14,670 nucleotides of DNA from NCBI GenBank assembly GCA_013054445.1, contig JAAMPI010001417.1, positions 1-14,670 on the forward strand, written 5' to 3'. The position numbers and the translations under genes are program-made. The notes under the pieces were generated by a model, which saw nothing but the letters and a program-made list of their open reading frames with translations, was not told the DNA's origin and searched no databases. Shown here one piece after another: positions 6,666 through 14,670 of the stretch (position 1 is its first letter; each line of letters starts with the position of its first letter). This stretch comes from Cudoniella acicularis (Eukaryota > Ascomycota > Leotiomycetes > Helotiales > Helotiaceae).

Positions 6666-7632
6666 TCAGGCTAGGAGGTGAAGACGGCAAAAGTTGCGGC
6701 CCTTCTGAGCCAGCCGCTTGCACGGAGCCCCTATTGCAGTGTAGCCCGCGCACTGCGGTCTCCCTTGTGGAGGCGGTGGCCGGGGAACAGCCTCTGGTAC
6801 ATCTTGTTGCTGTTCAAGGTCTTCTTCGGGGAATTAATTATCCCTAGGACTAGGCCAAGCAGGGGGGAATGGAAGAATAGGACGAGGAGCTGGAGCTCCA
6901 TTCGGGAGGTCTTCTGGCAAGATTTGGCTATTCATATGTTAGCAGCTTGTATATCAGATCGAAGATGGATATTTACGGAAGTAGCCTCTGAAATATTGCT
7001 GCATCTGGGTCGTTAATTCCAGTCACATGGAAGTAGAAGTTCTTTTCCGTGAAGTTAATAGGCCCAGATCCCTCCCCTCCTTCCCCGAAGCGATCGATAT
7101 AATCTTGTAACATGGTAAGAACAACAATAATGGATTCCTCCCTGGGAAAATTGAAAGCGCCCCCCAGACTCGGAAAGCATATATACCCCCTGTCGAACTT
7201 GTGACTCCAGTATAAAACCTGTTCGTAAGTAGAGCGCAGCTGGCTCATAGCCAACACTTTTTCTTGAATTGTTGCCGCTTCGTTGGAGTCTGGAATAGGC
7301 GCGTGTAGCAAATTGAATGCAAAAGAGTAGGCATCATGTCCGTCGGTGAGGTAAATGTTGCCATGTGCCCCTCCAGAAGGATAGCGTTCGTCGAGTTCTC
7401 TTAGAAGATCCGGTCCAGCTTTTCGGTATATCTTGCTAGCAAACTCAGTACCACCCCTAAGTACCAGTGTCGTCGGCACAACAACATCGCCAAGTCAAGG
7501 GACATTTTCTAAACCATCGTTGTCAGCGCCGAAGTAGCCATTGCTGAAAGAAACATTGACGTCGCGGTATTTTGTTCCGATTTCAAACCGAAACCCGGGC
7601 GCATGAGGGTTTTGAAAGCCAGCTGTATTCAT
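6666..7632 (-). pseudogene. Macro-domain-like protein with C-terminal CX9CX10CX2H cluster, two internal stops
   Basis: Exon 1 is 7632-6977 and exon 2 is 6927-6666. The 49-nt intron starts GTAAAT, has GCTAAC and ends AATAG. Together they give exactly 306 codons. Residues 50-180 resemble a divergent macro domain (ADP-ribose binding fold): VVVPTTLVLRGGTEF sits where families have the NAAN...GGGV loop, then come IYRKAGPDLLREL, a Gly-rich turn with YLTDG, NLLHAPIP, and CFPSLGGAFNFPREES matching the FPxxxxGxxxFP block. The canonical Asn is absent, so ADP-ribose binding is uncertain. A Pro-rich linker follows, then QCAGYTAIGAPC and FCRLH (Cys278, Cys288, Cys299, His302), a small zinc-cluster pattern found at the ends of many proteins. 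Internal stops are TGA at codon 46 (7497-7495) and TAA at codon 250 (6836-6834). Both sit in otherwise continuous coding frame. A TATA-like TATAAATAG lies at 7661-7653. It shares strand with the amidoligase gene upstream. An unusual retained intron is the alternative for the first stop. Confidence 0.6.
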
Positions 7633-8272
7633 TTTCTTGCACAGATGTTTGTCTATTTATAAACTCAGTGATTGAAAATATTCATGTAACTTCGAAAGTC
7701 CAAATCAAAACAAGTCAATGAGTTTAAAACATTCTCGTTCATAAAGGTTCTTTGTTTTCAATTATTCCGTAAACGTACGTCCAATGAAATGGCGAGACTA
7801 AGTCAACTCTAGAAATGAGATGTCTTAGACTGAGCATATTTTTCTTGTAGATATGAGAACTATGCAGTTGTCAAAAAATAATTAATCACCCGAATATGTT
7901 TGTAATAACGAAAAAAGCGGAGGCTTGGATGTTTTTCAAGTCGCAATCAATTGTCAGTAAACGCAATGGAGAAGTACAACAAAGAGAAATCGAATCGCAG
8001 AAATTGAAAAGAAAAAGATTTAAATCACAGTGAAGAGTGAAGCAATTTTAGAGTGGAAGAATTTTTAATATATTTATTGTGTAAGCTTGCGGGGGGGGGG
8101 TTAGGTTGCCAGATAGACTTTATCTGAACAACTCGCGAAACAAGCAGAGAGCGAAATCAAGAATGCCACTATTTTTTTGGGCTGAATAGCCGATTGAGAA
8201 CCATTCAATTATGTAGCTGACTTACGAATATAAGTCGCCACCTAATCATATTTTGGCATAATGCCAGTGGCA
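7633..8272. other. AT-rich spacer between amidoligase and macro-like genes
   Basis: This 640-bp stretch has no usable frame. It contains the presumed promoter of the macro-like gene near 7633-7700, long A/T-rich stretches and a run of ten G at 8091-8100. The low complexity fits neglected intergenic DNA in a degrading compartment. Confidence 0.5.
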
Positions 8273-9406
8273 TTATCGACAGCAAATATCATAGTCGTGG
8301 ACAAAAGTCTTGCCGCGGTAATAATCTGCCTGCTCAAGAAGATCAATGTATCTCAAAAATACGTCCAGCGATATTTGGTCGGGGTTACGATGATGCTCAA
8401 GAAGAAATTTCTTCAGGTCGTCTGAATTGACTTTTTTGGCGAAGTCAACAAGTCCTATGCAGACCTTGACCCAACTGACCAGTTTTTCGGGATCAGGGAT
8501 TGCCTCATGCTGGTTGAACTCGAACATTTTTAAAGGCTCATCCTGGTTATAGGCATTAAAGTCTCAGGCCCAATAAGCCAGAGAAAACCATGGATCCTCA
8601 TGGTTAGTCCAATTTACCACTTCCTCAACATCCTTGGATTTGAAAATCCTATCAAGTGCCTTTGCAGGGGTCCACGTTTCTCCGTCAGGAAATTTTTCCC
8701 AATAAAGATCACAATTATGTTCCATCTCCTGGGTTGAGTGGGTCCGGACCATGTATGATGGATGGATGGTATCAAGGACCTTTTCGAATGTCCAGATTGT
8801 AGCTGAAAGGTTCTTCATCTCGTCAAGTGAGAAGATCTTGTCACGGCCCTTTCCAATGAAGACCCGAAATGCGAGAATTCCTTCTTTGTCATGGGGAGAT
8901 AGTAGTTCCCCATCCTTGAATTTATAGGTTTGGTTGAGAACTTTGACAACCTCTGCGGCAGCTTGGATCGCATCGGTACTACAAGCGCTCACAGGCGATA
9001 AGAGGGTAAACTTGGCGTACCGCTCTGTATCGGTCGAAAAAAAAACGTAGGTCCCAGCAATGATAATGTTCGGGACCGTTAACAAGCCAGAGCTTGGACT
9101 TGGCCACCTGACTTTCGGGCAGCGATTCGTGCTTTGTAATGGATGGAATCCCAGAATTTTCGAGTGTTTCGGACACGTGCTTTAGAAACTCTTCGTGACT
9201 CGCTTCTGTCGTGAAAGCCTTAGGCTTTGGAGAAAGGTCACTCTGAGATTCTCCCCTGGTTTCACCCACGCTTAAATCTTGAGGTGTCTGTCCACGAAGG
9301 AATTCAGAGATGCGAAATTCTATGGAGACTCGAAACACATTGTCGGGAGATTCTGGCGCACAGCCACAGCTGCGGCCAAGACAGAATCGATCGATGGTGT
9401 GTCCAT
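8273..9406 (-). pseudogene. Amidoligase-family protein (COOH-NH2 ligase fold), frameshifted and with internal stop
   Basis: The stretch 9406-8273 is 1134 nt (378 codons) in one overall frame, with a middle part shifted. ATG 9406 opens MDTPSIDSVLAAAVAV. One missing base near 9330 shifts the frame, across a CF/VSIEF block matching the family N-terminal FGVEIEF motif, into the next frame (FRISEFLRGQ... to WLVNGPEHYHCWD). A nine-base A run at 9037-9045 shifts it back. The last frame has FTLLSPVSA (family ELVSP), AFRVFIGKGRDKIFSL (family LHVHVGxG...FSL), LSATIWTFEKVLDTIHP (family LWAFEPxLDxLHPP) and MFEFNQHEAIPDPEKL (family EFRQHEGTLDPE). An in-frame TGA (8566-8564, codon 281) lies just before that last block. 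Amidoligases form amide bonds between carboxylates and amines. The LHVH histidines are replaced by Phe/Arg here, so activity was probably lost even without the breaks. Alternative start ATG 9563 lies in the middle frame but reads less protein-like. Confidence 0.7.
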
Positions 9407-10197
9407 TTTCACTTCCGATGCGAAATCTGAAGTATGTGTATTGTTCTTGAAGGACGAAGATATGTTTGCGGATTTGGTTTTTGTGTTGATGAAGTGAGGC
9501 TGCTGAAATGGTGGGTTGTAACTTGTTGTCAAGGAACTGCTGGTCTGCAACGAGGAATGTCATAAATGTGAGCTTGAATACATGTATTTATATCCAGAGA
9601 CTCTGATTTTGAGAACATTGTTCTAGTGCTATACTCAATGAATTTGAAATGGAATTCTGTCCAGCATTGTTCTCAGAGAGAATGATATGTGCAGCTTTGT
9701 ATAGGGAACAAAGCAGTTGATCGAACGTAGCAAGGCACAATGCAATTGAGCATGCTAAACAGATAACTTTCCTAATAGCATTGAAATAACACTCGGAATT
9801 TGTCTGTCTAGGCTCTTGGAATAAAGAAATGCTTAAGAAAAACGGTATTGAATATAGAATACTTCTCTTTGAAACACAATTCAGCTATTGCTTCAGATCC
9901 ATAGGTGTTTGGTATGACCTACTAGATACGGGCTGTCGCTGCCGATTTTTCTACCCGAGACCGACGGACCGTAGACCTCGAGCTTCCGAGGTACGTCCCT
10001 TATTGGTGGCCTTTTACCCAGGTTGAAGCGTCCTTAATCTTCCTCCCAAAATGGGTTGTGTTGCATGGCGAGTCTGCTAACTCAACAGAACCAGAAGGCC
10101 CCGATATAGCCGTTATGAGTCGTTATGCCCCCATGCCAAGTATATCGGAGGGTGCTGTGCAGATGTCGTTCTCGTTCTTGCATCCTCCTGCGTTTCT
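9407..10197. other. Intergenic region between amidoligase and NAA38 genes
   Basis: No supported gene was found in this 791-bp stretch. A TATA-like GATATAAATA on the minus strand (9594-9585) could belong to the amidoligase promoter. Around 9920-10015 the DNA turns GC-richer and contains a hairpin, ACCTCG (9975-9980) with CGAGGT (9987-9992), extendable past one bulged base to CGTA/TACG. The last part before 10198 presumably holds the NAA38 3' UTR. Confidence 0.45.
9585..9594 (-). promoter_or_regulatory. TATA-like box upstream of amidoligase pseudogene
   Basis: On the minus strand the sequence reads GATATAAATA about 180 nt upstream of the proposed ATG at 9406 and about 22 nt upstream of the alternative ATG at 9563. 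It is a good TATA match in position, but no transcription start evidence is available. Confidence 0.3.
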
Positions 10198-10674
10198 CTA
10201 TTGCTTCCCTTTCATCTGGCTCGTGAACTCTTCGACCTCAATCTTCGTAATGTACTCTCCCGGCACAACTACCAGACCTAGATATCGACTCATCATGTCC
10301 ATCGTTACGCGATCCTTGCCTTCCTCGAGCTCTTTTGGTGGAGGCGGTATTCGATATTCAAATGTCTGGGAAAGTACGACATTTCGATCCTGACGATGAT
10401 CGTTAGCTCCCATTTAATATATCTTTGGCACCACGAATCTTTGGCAATAGTCAATCTAAGGGTATGTGATACTGACAGAATCGGTGCATTTGAACAAGCC
10501 CAAAAACATCCGGGAATCCGAAGTTGTGACGCGCAGATTCTTATTGAGCAAGGAAGCAAGATAATCTTCCGCTTGTGCTTTCTCCATACTTTTTGGGGAA
10601 TCAGAGCTGTTCGCGAGGATCGCGGTGGAACTGGAACTGGCAGCGGTGCTAGGATTGGACTCGATTACATCCAT
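10198..10674 (-). CDS. NAA38: NatC N-terminal acetyltransferase auxiliary subunit, LSM domain (Naa38/Mak31/LSMD1)
   Basis: Exon 1 is 10674-10477 and exon 2 is 10389-10198. The 87-nt intron (10476-10390) has GTCAGT, GCTAAC and GTCAG, and the junction is phase 0, giving 128 residues plus stop. The splice joins ...GLFKCTDS to DRNVVLSQTFEY, restoring the hallmark CTD-x-DRNVVL of the LSMD1 family. After a Ser/Ala-rich N-terminus (about 35 residues), the Sm1 region covers YLASLLNKNLRVTTSDSRMF to VVLSQTFEYR. A short variable insert (PPPPKELEEGKDR) follows, then Sm2 SRYLGLVVVPGEYITKIEVE. In the family this small protein joins Naa30 and Naa35 in NatC, which acetylates proteins starting Met-hydrophobic at the ribosome. 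I chose ATG 10674, since only a TTG lies further upstream in frame. It is divergently transcribed from RAD2, with 351 bp between the two start codons. The gene is intact. Confidence 0.88.
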
Positions 10675-11025
10675 TTTGAGGTTGAGGGACAATTAGGTTT
10701 GGACGGAATGGAAATCGTTGCCATGTTTCCTAAAATCGTGGGCTTTCGGCGATAGGCGATAATATAACCACGGCCCTTGAAGTGAATCGCGACGCGACGG
10801 CGAGGAGTCATCAACGTCGTTTGCAACAGGCAGATATATCGCTCTCATATCCTGGCCTATTCGAAAGAGTGGAAGAAGAGGGAGGGAGACGGTTTCAACG
10901 GCCACCATGTGTGCCTTTGCTGGTCATCCCAGCGTACCATCTTTTTCGAACAGCATACCGTGAGCGGCTCTCCCGGCAACAGCAAGACGATTGCTCACAA
11001 GAGGGATACCGTATAAGAAGCCAAT
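10675..11025. promoter_or_regulatory. Shared divergent promoter/leader region of NAA38 and RAD2
   Basis: The 351 bp between the two ATGs must contain both promoters and 5' leaders. No clear TATA box is visible on either side, in keeping with housekeeping genes. On the RAD2 side there are short upstream reading frames: ATG 10708 to TAG 10755 (15 codons), and ATG 10907 to TGA 10963 in a very strong context. Confidence 0.5.
10907..10963 (+). promoter_or_regulatory. Upstream ORF (18 codons) in RAD2 leader
   Basis: GCCACCATG at 10901-10909 is an ideal eukaryotic start context. It opens an 18-residue frame (MCAFAGHPSVPSFSNSIP) ending at TGA 10961-10963, 62 nt before the RAD2 ATG. If the transcript starts upstream of it, this would be translated first and could lower or condition RAD2 translation by reinitiation. 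Its transcription is not shown by the sequence. Confidence 0.4.
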
Positions 11026-14000
11026 ATGGGTGTCACTGGCCTCTGGCCTATTCTGCATCCTTGCGCGCGACCTACTCCCCTTCCAACGCTCAACCACAAG
11101 CGCCTAGCCGTAGATGCCTCCATCTGGATCTATCAATTTCTCAAAGCGGTCCGTGACAAGGAGGGAAATGCGCTCCGCAACTCGCATGTCGTGGGTTTCT
11201 TCAGGAGGATTTGCAAGCTTTTATACTTTGGCATCAAACCTGTATTTGTGTTCGATGGCGGGGCTCCGGTTCTCAAAAGGCAGACAATACAAGGGCGGAA
11301 GAGGAGGCGAGAAGGCAGGCGGGAGGATGCTGTGAGAACGGCGGGTAAATTGCTGGCTATCCAGATGCAAAAGAGAGGAGAGGAAGAAGCCGAAAGACGG
11401 AAGAAGGAACGAGAACGAGAGAAGGCAGGGTTGAGACCACATGTACAAGACGACGATGCTATTCAAGAAGGCCAAGAACTGGTGTATGTTGGGGAAATGG
11501 GGATGAACGCAGAGCAGCGGACGCAAAATCGCAAATTTCGAAAAACAGATGCCTACCATCTGCCTGAATTAAATAATGGCATTGAAGGAATGGGCCAGCC
11601 AAACGATCCCAGAATCATGAGCGCCGAGGAATTAGAGGATTATGCAAGACAGTTCCATAATGGCGAAGATGTCAATCTCTATGATTTCAGCAAGATCGAT
11701 TTCAATGGCGACTTTTTCATGAGTCTCCCAGCGGTTGACAGATACAACATTTTGAATGCAGCCAGGTTGAGGAGCAGACTGCGTATGGGGTTGAGCAAGG
11801 AACAGCTAGAGGACATGTTTCCGGATCGTATGGCATTCAGCAGGTTCCAAATTGAGCGAGTCCGTGAAAGAAACGAATTAACGCAAAGATTGATGAACTT
11901 GAATGGCATGAATGGGGAAGATGGAATGTTTGGCGTTGGTGGTGGGAGAATTGCAGGGGAAAGAGACAGGGAGTACGTGCTTGTGAAAAATGATGGTGTA
12001 GAAGGTGGCTGGGCCCTTGGTGTTGTGAGCGTGGACAAGTCAAGGGGTGAAAGAAACCAGCCTATAGATGTTGATGCTCTTCACCAGAAGGCTAAAGAGA
12101 ATGAACAGGTTGAGGAGTCGGAGGATGAGTTCGAGGACGTTCCTGTAGAGGGTTTGAATCGATTGCCGAAGCTGCAAGAAGACAAAAGCCAGAATCTTAC
12201 CTATGGAAGCTTTCAAGCGCAAGAGATCGCAAATCAAAGACGGCAGCTTTACCTCTCCAGAAATGGAGAAAGCTCGACAGCCGCTGCTTTTGATCAATCC
12301 GATACCTTATTTGTTGACGACGATGATGTTGGTGGGCCATCTAGTCAAAACGAAGGCATCTTCGATGAAGAGGAAGATGATTTGAATCGAGCCATTGCCA
12401 TGTCTCTGGAAAAGGACGATGCTTCTGATGAGCTTAATGAACAAGAGCACCTAGATCGTGCCATTGCTCTATCTCTACAAAAGAACCATCACCATGAATC
12501 AGAGTCGGATGAGATCGACGAGTTCGAGGATGTTCAGATGCCAGAATACAAGCAAAGGGCCGTGCAGGACCCCAAGCCACTCGCGAGCTCCAGTGGTAGA
12601 ATGGTAGCACATATTGTCAATAATCGGGCAAATGCCACCGTACCAAAAAGAAGGACGATGAGCGCCAGTAGTGGTAGTGATATGGATTTTCAGTCAGCGC
12701 TTGCGAAAGCAAGAAAGCAAAAAGGTCCTCAAACCAAACGACATCAACCAGCCCCCATTTCTTCGAACACTAAGAATCCTTTCAATGGGCCACTACCTTT
12801 TGAAAAGCTAGACTTCCGAACCTCCATATTTGGAAAGAAAAATACCCAACCTGAAAAAGAAGTTGAGAGCTCTGAGAAAGCCGACAATGAGAACGACGAA
12901 GATTTGGCTGGCGGTTTCGACAACGGCATCAATCATGCTCCGAAACCCTTACCACCTTGGCTGGCAGGTCAGGATGACATTAGATCACAAGTTCGAGAAC
13001 AACGAAAGCTGGACGAGGAGCTGAATGCGGAGGATAAAGAGAAGGCTCTTGAAGATGAATTCATATTCAGACGAGATAATGGCCCTATCGAAATTGCATC
13101 TTCCGATGATGGCAGTGATGTCGAAATTATTGATGCTCCTCCGGCAGCCAAAACTACAGCACAGACTCTGGATGATGTTGCACTGAATGTCAGAGTCGAC
13201 CCTCCTGTGACTGATATGCCACAAGACAGACAACCTGCAGAGCAAGAGCCTTCCGGGAAGGAATCTGAAATGACCCAACCCGAAGAATCCGATGCAGAAG
13301 TAGTTGATTGGTCTGAAAGCGAATATGGGGATATCACTACCAAATCACCGAATACTTCAGGCTCCAATAATCCAGTTGATGAAGTAGAAGCTGAGCCTTC
13401 AAGATCGAGGTCTGCGTCAGCTGAATTCGAAGATGTTGAAATGCTCCCCGCAACCGAGAAGGTGCCATCGCCAGAAACTGGAGAGACAAATTTTGATAAT
13501 CTCGACAACTTAGACTCAGCAGCTGCGCCTCAAATGCTAGTCGAGGACTCTTTCGATCGCCAGCCTGCCGAAAGAGCAGATGATAGTTTTGACGAATTTA
13601 GCGACCCTGATGACGAAGAACTTCTTGCTCAATTAGCCATCGAAGCAGAAGAACATGCTCGATTTGCAAGCACACTCAACAACAAGTCAGAGCGCGAGAA
13701 TCAAGACGCATACGAAAGAGAGCTAAAAGCTCTTCGTAACCAACAAAAGAAAGACCGTCGAGATGCGGATGAGGTCTCACATATAATGATTACCGAATGC
13801 CAGGCTCTCCTTCGCCTTTTTGGTCTTCCATATATTACCGCACCCATGGAAGCAGAAGCACAATGCGCAGAGCTTGTTCGTCTCGGGTTAGTTGATGGTG
13901 TCGTAACAGATGATTGTGACATCTTCCTCTTTGGCGGCACGCGCGTCTACAAGAACATGTTCAACAGCAACAAGTTCGTTGAATGCTACCTTTCCACTGA

Positions 14001-14670
14001 CATCGAAAAAGAGCTCTCCCTTTCCCGCGAGCAACTCATTTCCGTCGCCCAACTCCTCGGATCAGATTACACTGAAGGGCTCCCCGGCGTCGGGCCAGTA
14101 ACAGCACTCGAACTCATCTCGGAATTCCCAACTGCAACTGGCCTCGAGGAATTCAAAGACTGGTGGGCATCCGTGCAGATGAACACTCACTCCATCTCCT
14201 CGGAACCCAATTCCTTCCGCAAAAAATTCCGGCGTTCTCAAGGCACCAAACTCTTCCTCCCAGCAACATTCCCTTCGCCCGCTGTCGTGGAAGCATACCT
14301 CAAACCAGACATCGATTCCACGCCCGAACCCTTCCAATGGGGCGTCCCGGACCTCGACCGCCTCCGTGACTTCCTCATGGCCACAATTGGTTGGACCCAG
14401 GAACGCACAGACGAAGTTCTCGTCCCAGTAATCCAAGACATGAATCGCAGAGAAGCAGAGGGAACACAAAGTAACATCACCAGATACTTTGGAGGCACCG
14501 TCGGCGCAGGCGCGAACACTTCATCCGGAAAAAGCAAAGAAGTAGGAAGCAAGAGGATGAAAGATGCGGTGAGTCGGTTGAAAGCGAAGAAGCAGATTGG
14601 AAGGCCGGGAAACTTGGAAGGGAATTTTGGTGACGAGGCTGCGGAGTGGGCGAGGAAGAATGATTTGAGT
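11026..14670 (+). CDS. RAD2: DNA excision repair endonuclease Rad2/Rad13/XPG (3' end outside window)
   Basis: One uninterrupted frame of 1215 codons runs to the window edge without an intron. ATG 11026 gives the invariant family start MGVTGLW. Domains: XPG-N at residues 1-100 (LAVDASIWIYQ with Asp30, VFVFDGGAP with Asp77); a basic patch (RKRRREGRR, about 91-99); a long acidic spacer at about 100-890; XPG-I at about 905-980 (APMEAEAQCAEL with Glu942 and Glu944, TDDCDIFLFGG with Asp963 and Asp965); and a helix-hairpin-helix region (LLGSDYTEGLPGVGPVTALE, Asp1014). All expected metal-binding acidic residues are present. The spacer holds two ubiquitin-interacting-motif-like helices (DDLNRAIAMSLE near 451-462, EHLDRAIALSLQ near 474-485). 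A PCNA-binding box QSNITRYF lies at 1148-1155. In nucleotide excision repair this enzyme makes the 3' incision with TFIIH in the nucleus. Relatives are about 1030-1300 residues, so only a short C-terminal, probably NLS-bearing, tail should be missing. Confidence 0.97.
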   Translation, partial: MGVTGLWPILHPCARPTPLPTLNHKRLAVDASIWIYQFLKAVRDKEGNALRNSHVVGFFRRICKLLYFGIKPVFVFDGGAPVLKRQTIQGRKRRREGRREDAVRTAGKLLAIQMQKRGEEEAERRKKEREREKAGLRPHVQDDDAIQEGQELVYVGEMGMNAEQRTQNRKFRKTDAYHLPELNNGIEGMGQPNDPRIMSAEELEDYARQFHNGEDVNLYDFSKIDFNGDFFMSLPAVDRYNILNAARLRSRLRMGLSKEQLEDMFPDRMAFSRFQIERVRERNELTQRLMNLNGMNGEDGMFGVGGGRIAGERDREYVLVKNDGVEGGWALGVVSVDKSRGERNQPIDVDALHQKAKENEQVEESEDEFEDVPVEGLNRLPKLQEDKSQNLTYGSFQAQEIANQRRQLYLSRNGESSTAAAFDQSDTLFVDDDDVGGPSSQNEGIFDEEEDDLNRAIAMSLEKDDASDELNEQEHLDRAIALSLQKNHHHESESDEIDEFEDVQMPEYKQRAVQDPKPLASSSGRMVAHIVNNRANATVPKRRTMSASSGSDMDFQSALAKARKQKGPQTKRHQPAPISSNTKNPFNGPLPFEKLDFRTSIFGKKNTQPEKEVESSEKADNENDEDLAGGFDNGINHAPKPLPPWLAGQDDIRSQVREQRKLDEELNAEDKEKALEDEFIFRRDNGPIEIASSDDGSDVEIIDAPPAAKTTAQTLDDVALNVRVDPPVTDMPQDRQPAEQEPSGKESEMTQPEESDAEVVDWSESEYGDITTKSPNTSGSNNPVDEVEAEPSRSRSASAEFEDVEMLPATEKVPSPETGETNFDNLDNLDSAAAPQMLVEDSFDRQPAERADDSFDEFSDPDDEELLAQLAIEAEEHARFASTLNNKSERENQDAYERELKALRNQQKKDRRDADEVSHIMITECQALLRLFGLPYITAPMEAEAQCAELVRLGLVDGVVTDDCDIFLFGGTRVYKNMFNSNKFVECYLSTDIEKELSLSREQLISVAQLLGSDYTEGLPGVGPVTALELISEFPTATGLEEFKDWWASVQMNTHSISSEPNSFRKKFRRSQGTKLFLPATFPSPAVVEAYLKPDIDSTPEPFQWGVPDLDRLRDFLMATIGWTQERTDEVLVPVIQDMNRREAEGTQSNITRYFGGTVGAGANTSSGKSKEVGSKRMKDAVSRLKAKKQIGRPGNLEGNFGDEAAEWARKNDLS

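Noticed and set aside
6471..6674. Plus-strand open frame of 67 codons near the 3' end of the macro-like gene.
   Set aside because: It has no ATG start (begins TTG), no recognisable motif, and overlaps the stop of the minus-strand gene.
8534..8608. A 75-nt intron (GTAAAT...CCAG) that would splice out the TGA in the amidoligase gene.
   Set aside because: It is possible on splice signals and keeps the frame, but it would remove DFNAYNQDEP, which lines up with conserved family sequence before EFRQHE. I therefore favour a nonsense mutation, though the intron is not excluded.
9961..10010. Hairpin at 9975-9992 considered as part of a tRNA.
   Set aside because: No acceptor stem, anticodon arm or B-box-like GGTTCGA sequence could be placed around it.
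9829..10026. Plus-strand open frame with ATG, 65 codons.
   Set aside because: Short, no motif, no splice or promoter context, and about the length expected by chance in this composition.
10058..10393. Plus-strand open frame of 111 codons.
   Set aside because: It lies antisense to NAA38 exon 2, whose LSM motifs and exact splice junction identify the real gene.
10782..11156. Plus-strand open frame of 124 codons across the RAD2 start.
   Set aside because: No ATG at its start and a different frame from MGVTGLW, the invariant XPG-family N-terminus at 11026.
11679..12043. Minus-strand open frames of 119 and 68 codons.
   Set aside because: They lie antisense to the RAD2 spacer, whose frame is open for 1215 codons with all catalytic motifs.

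Overview
The window is eukaryotic and looks like a filamentous ascomycete (Pezizomycotina; a Leotiomycete is possible, but the sequence does not prove it). The reasons are short introns of about 49-137 nt with fungal GT...CTAAC/CTGAT...AG signals, a Rad2/XPG-type nuclease and a NatC LSM subunit of fungal form, genes packed on both strands, and AT-rich retrotransposon remains between them.

Layout. (1) 1-621, plus strand: the C-terminal 206 codons of an uncharacterised fungal protein. (2) 1012-2439, minus strand: a cysteine-rich, probably secreted protein built from two homologous modules with matching introns. It is disabled by two in-frame TAA codons and at least one frameshift, and its 5' end stops at repeat DNA. 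(3) 2440-3400: AT-rich repeat remains with a 363-bp LTR (2890-3252) ending in TGTCAC...GTGACA and carrying three ACGCGT boxes exactly 18 bp apart. (4) 3400-3679: a weak remnant of a G-rich reading frame. (5) 4186-5312, plus strand: an intact two-exon gene of 329 codons, with an N-terminal helical domain like that of fungal STAND-type proteins and a C-terminal cysteine/histidine cluster. (6) 5313-6665: gene-poor DNA with short inverted and direct repeats. (7) 6666-7632, minus strand: a two-exon gene for a divergent macro-domain-like protein with a C-terminal CX9CX10CX2H cluster, carrying two internal stop codons. (8) 8273-9406, minus strand: an amidoligase-family (COOH-NH2 ligase type) gene with two frameshifts and one internal TGA. 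(9) 10198-10674, minus strand: intact NAA38 (NatC auxiliary subunit, LSM fold) with one 87-nt intron. (10) 11026 to the right edge, plus strand: an uninterrupted 1215-codon reading frame for the nucleotide-excision-repair nuclease Rad2/Rad13/XPG, cut by the window end.

The window splits into two compartments. From about 10.2 kb rightwards it holds conserved, intact housekeeping genes arranged head to head. From about 0.6 to 9.6 kb it is an accessory compartment of lineage-specific, mostly broken genes among repeats. All four clear internal stops in the Cys-rich and macro-like genes, and the one in the amidoligase, are TAA or TGA, and each can arise by a C-to-T change (CAA to TAA, CGA to TGA). 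That fits RIP and/or methylcytosine deamination, whereas the 1215-codon RAD2 frame has no lesion. The most notable items are the neighbouring amidoligase and macro-like/zinc-cluster genes on one strand and the modular Cys-rich gene. Any joint function of the first pair is inference only.
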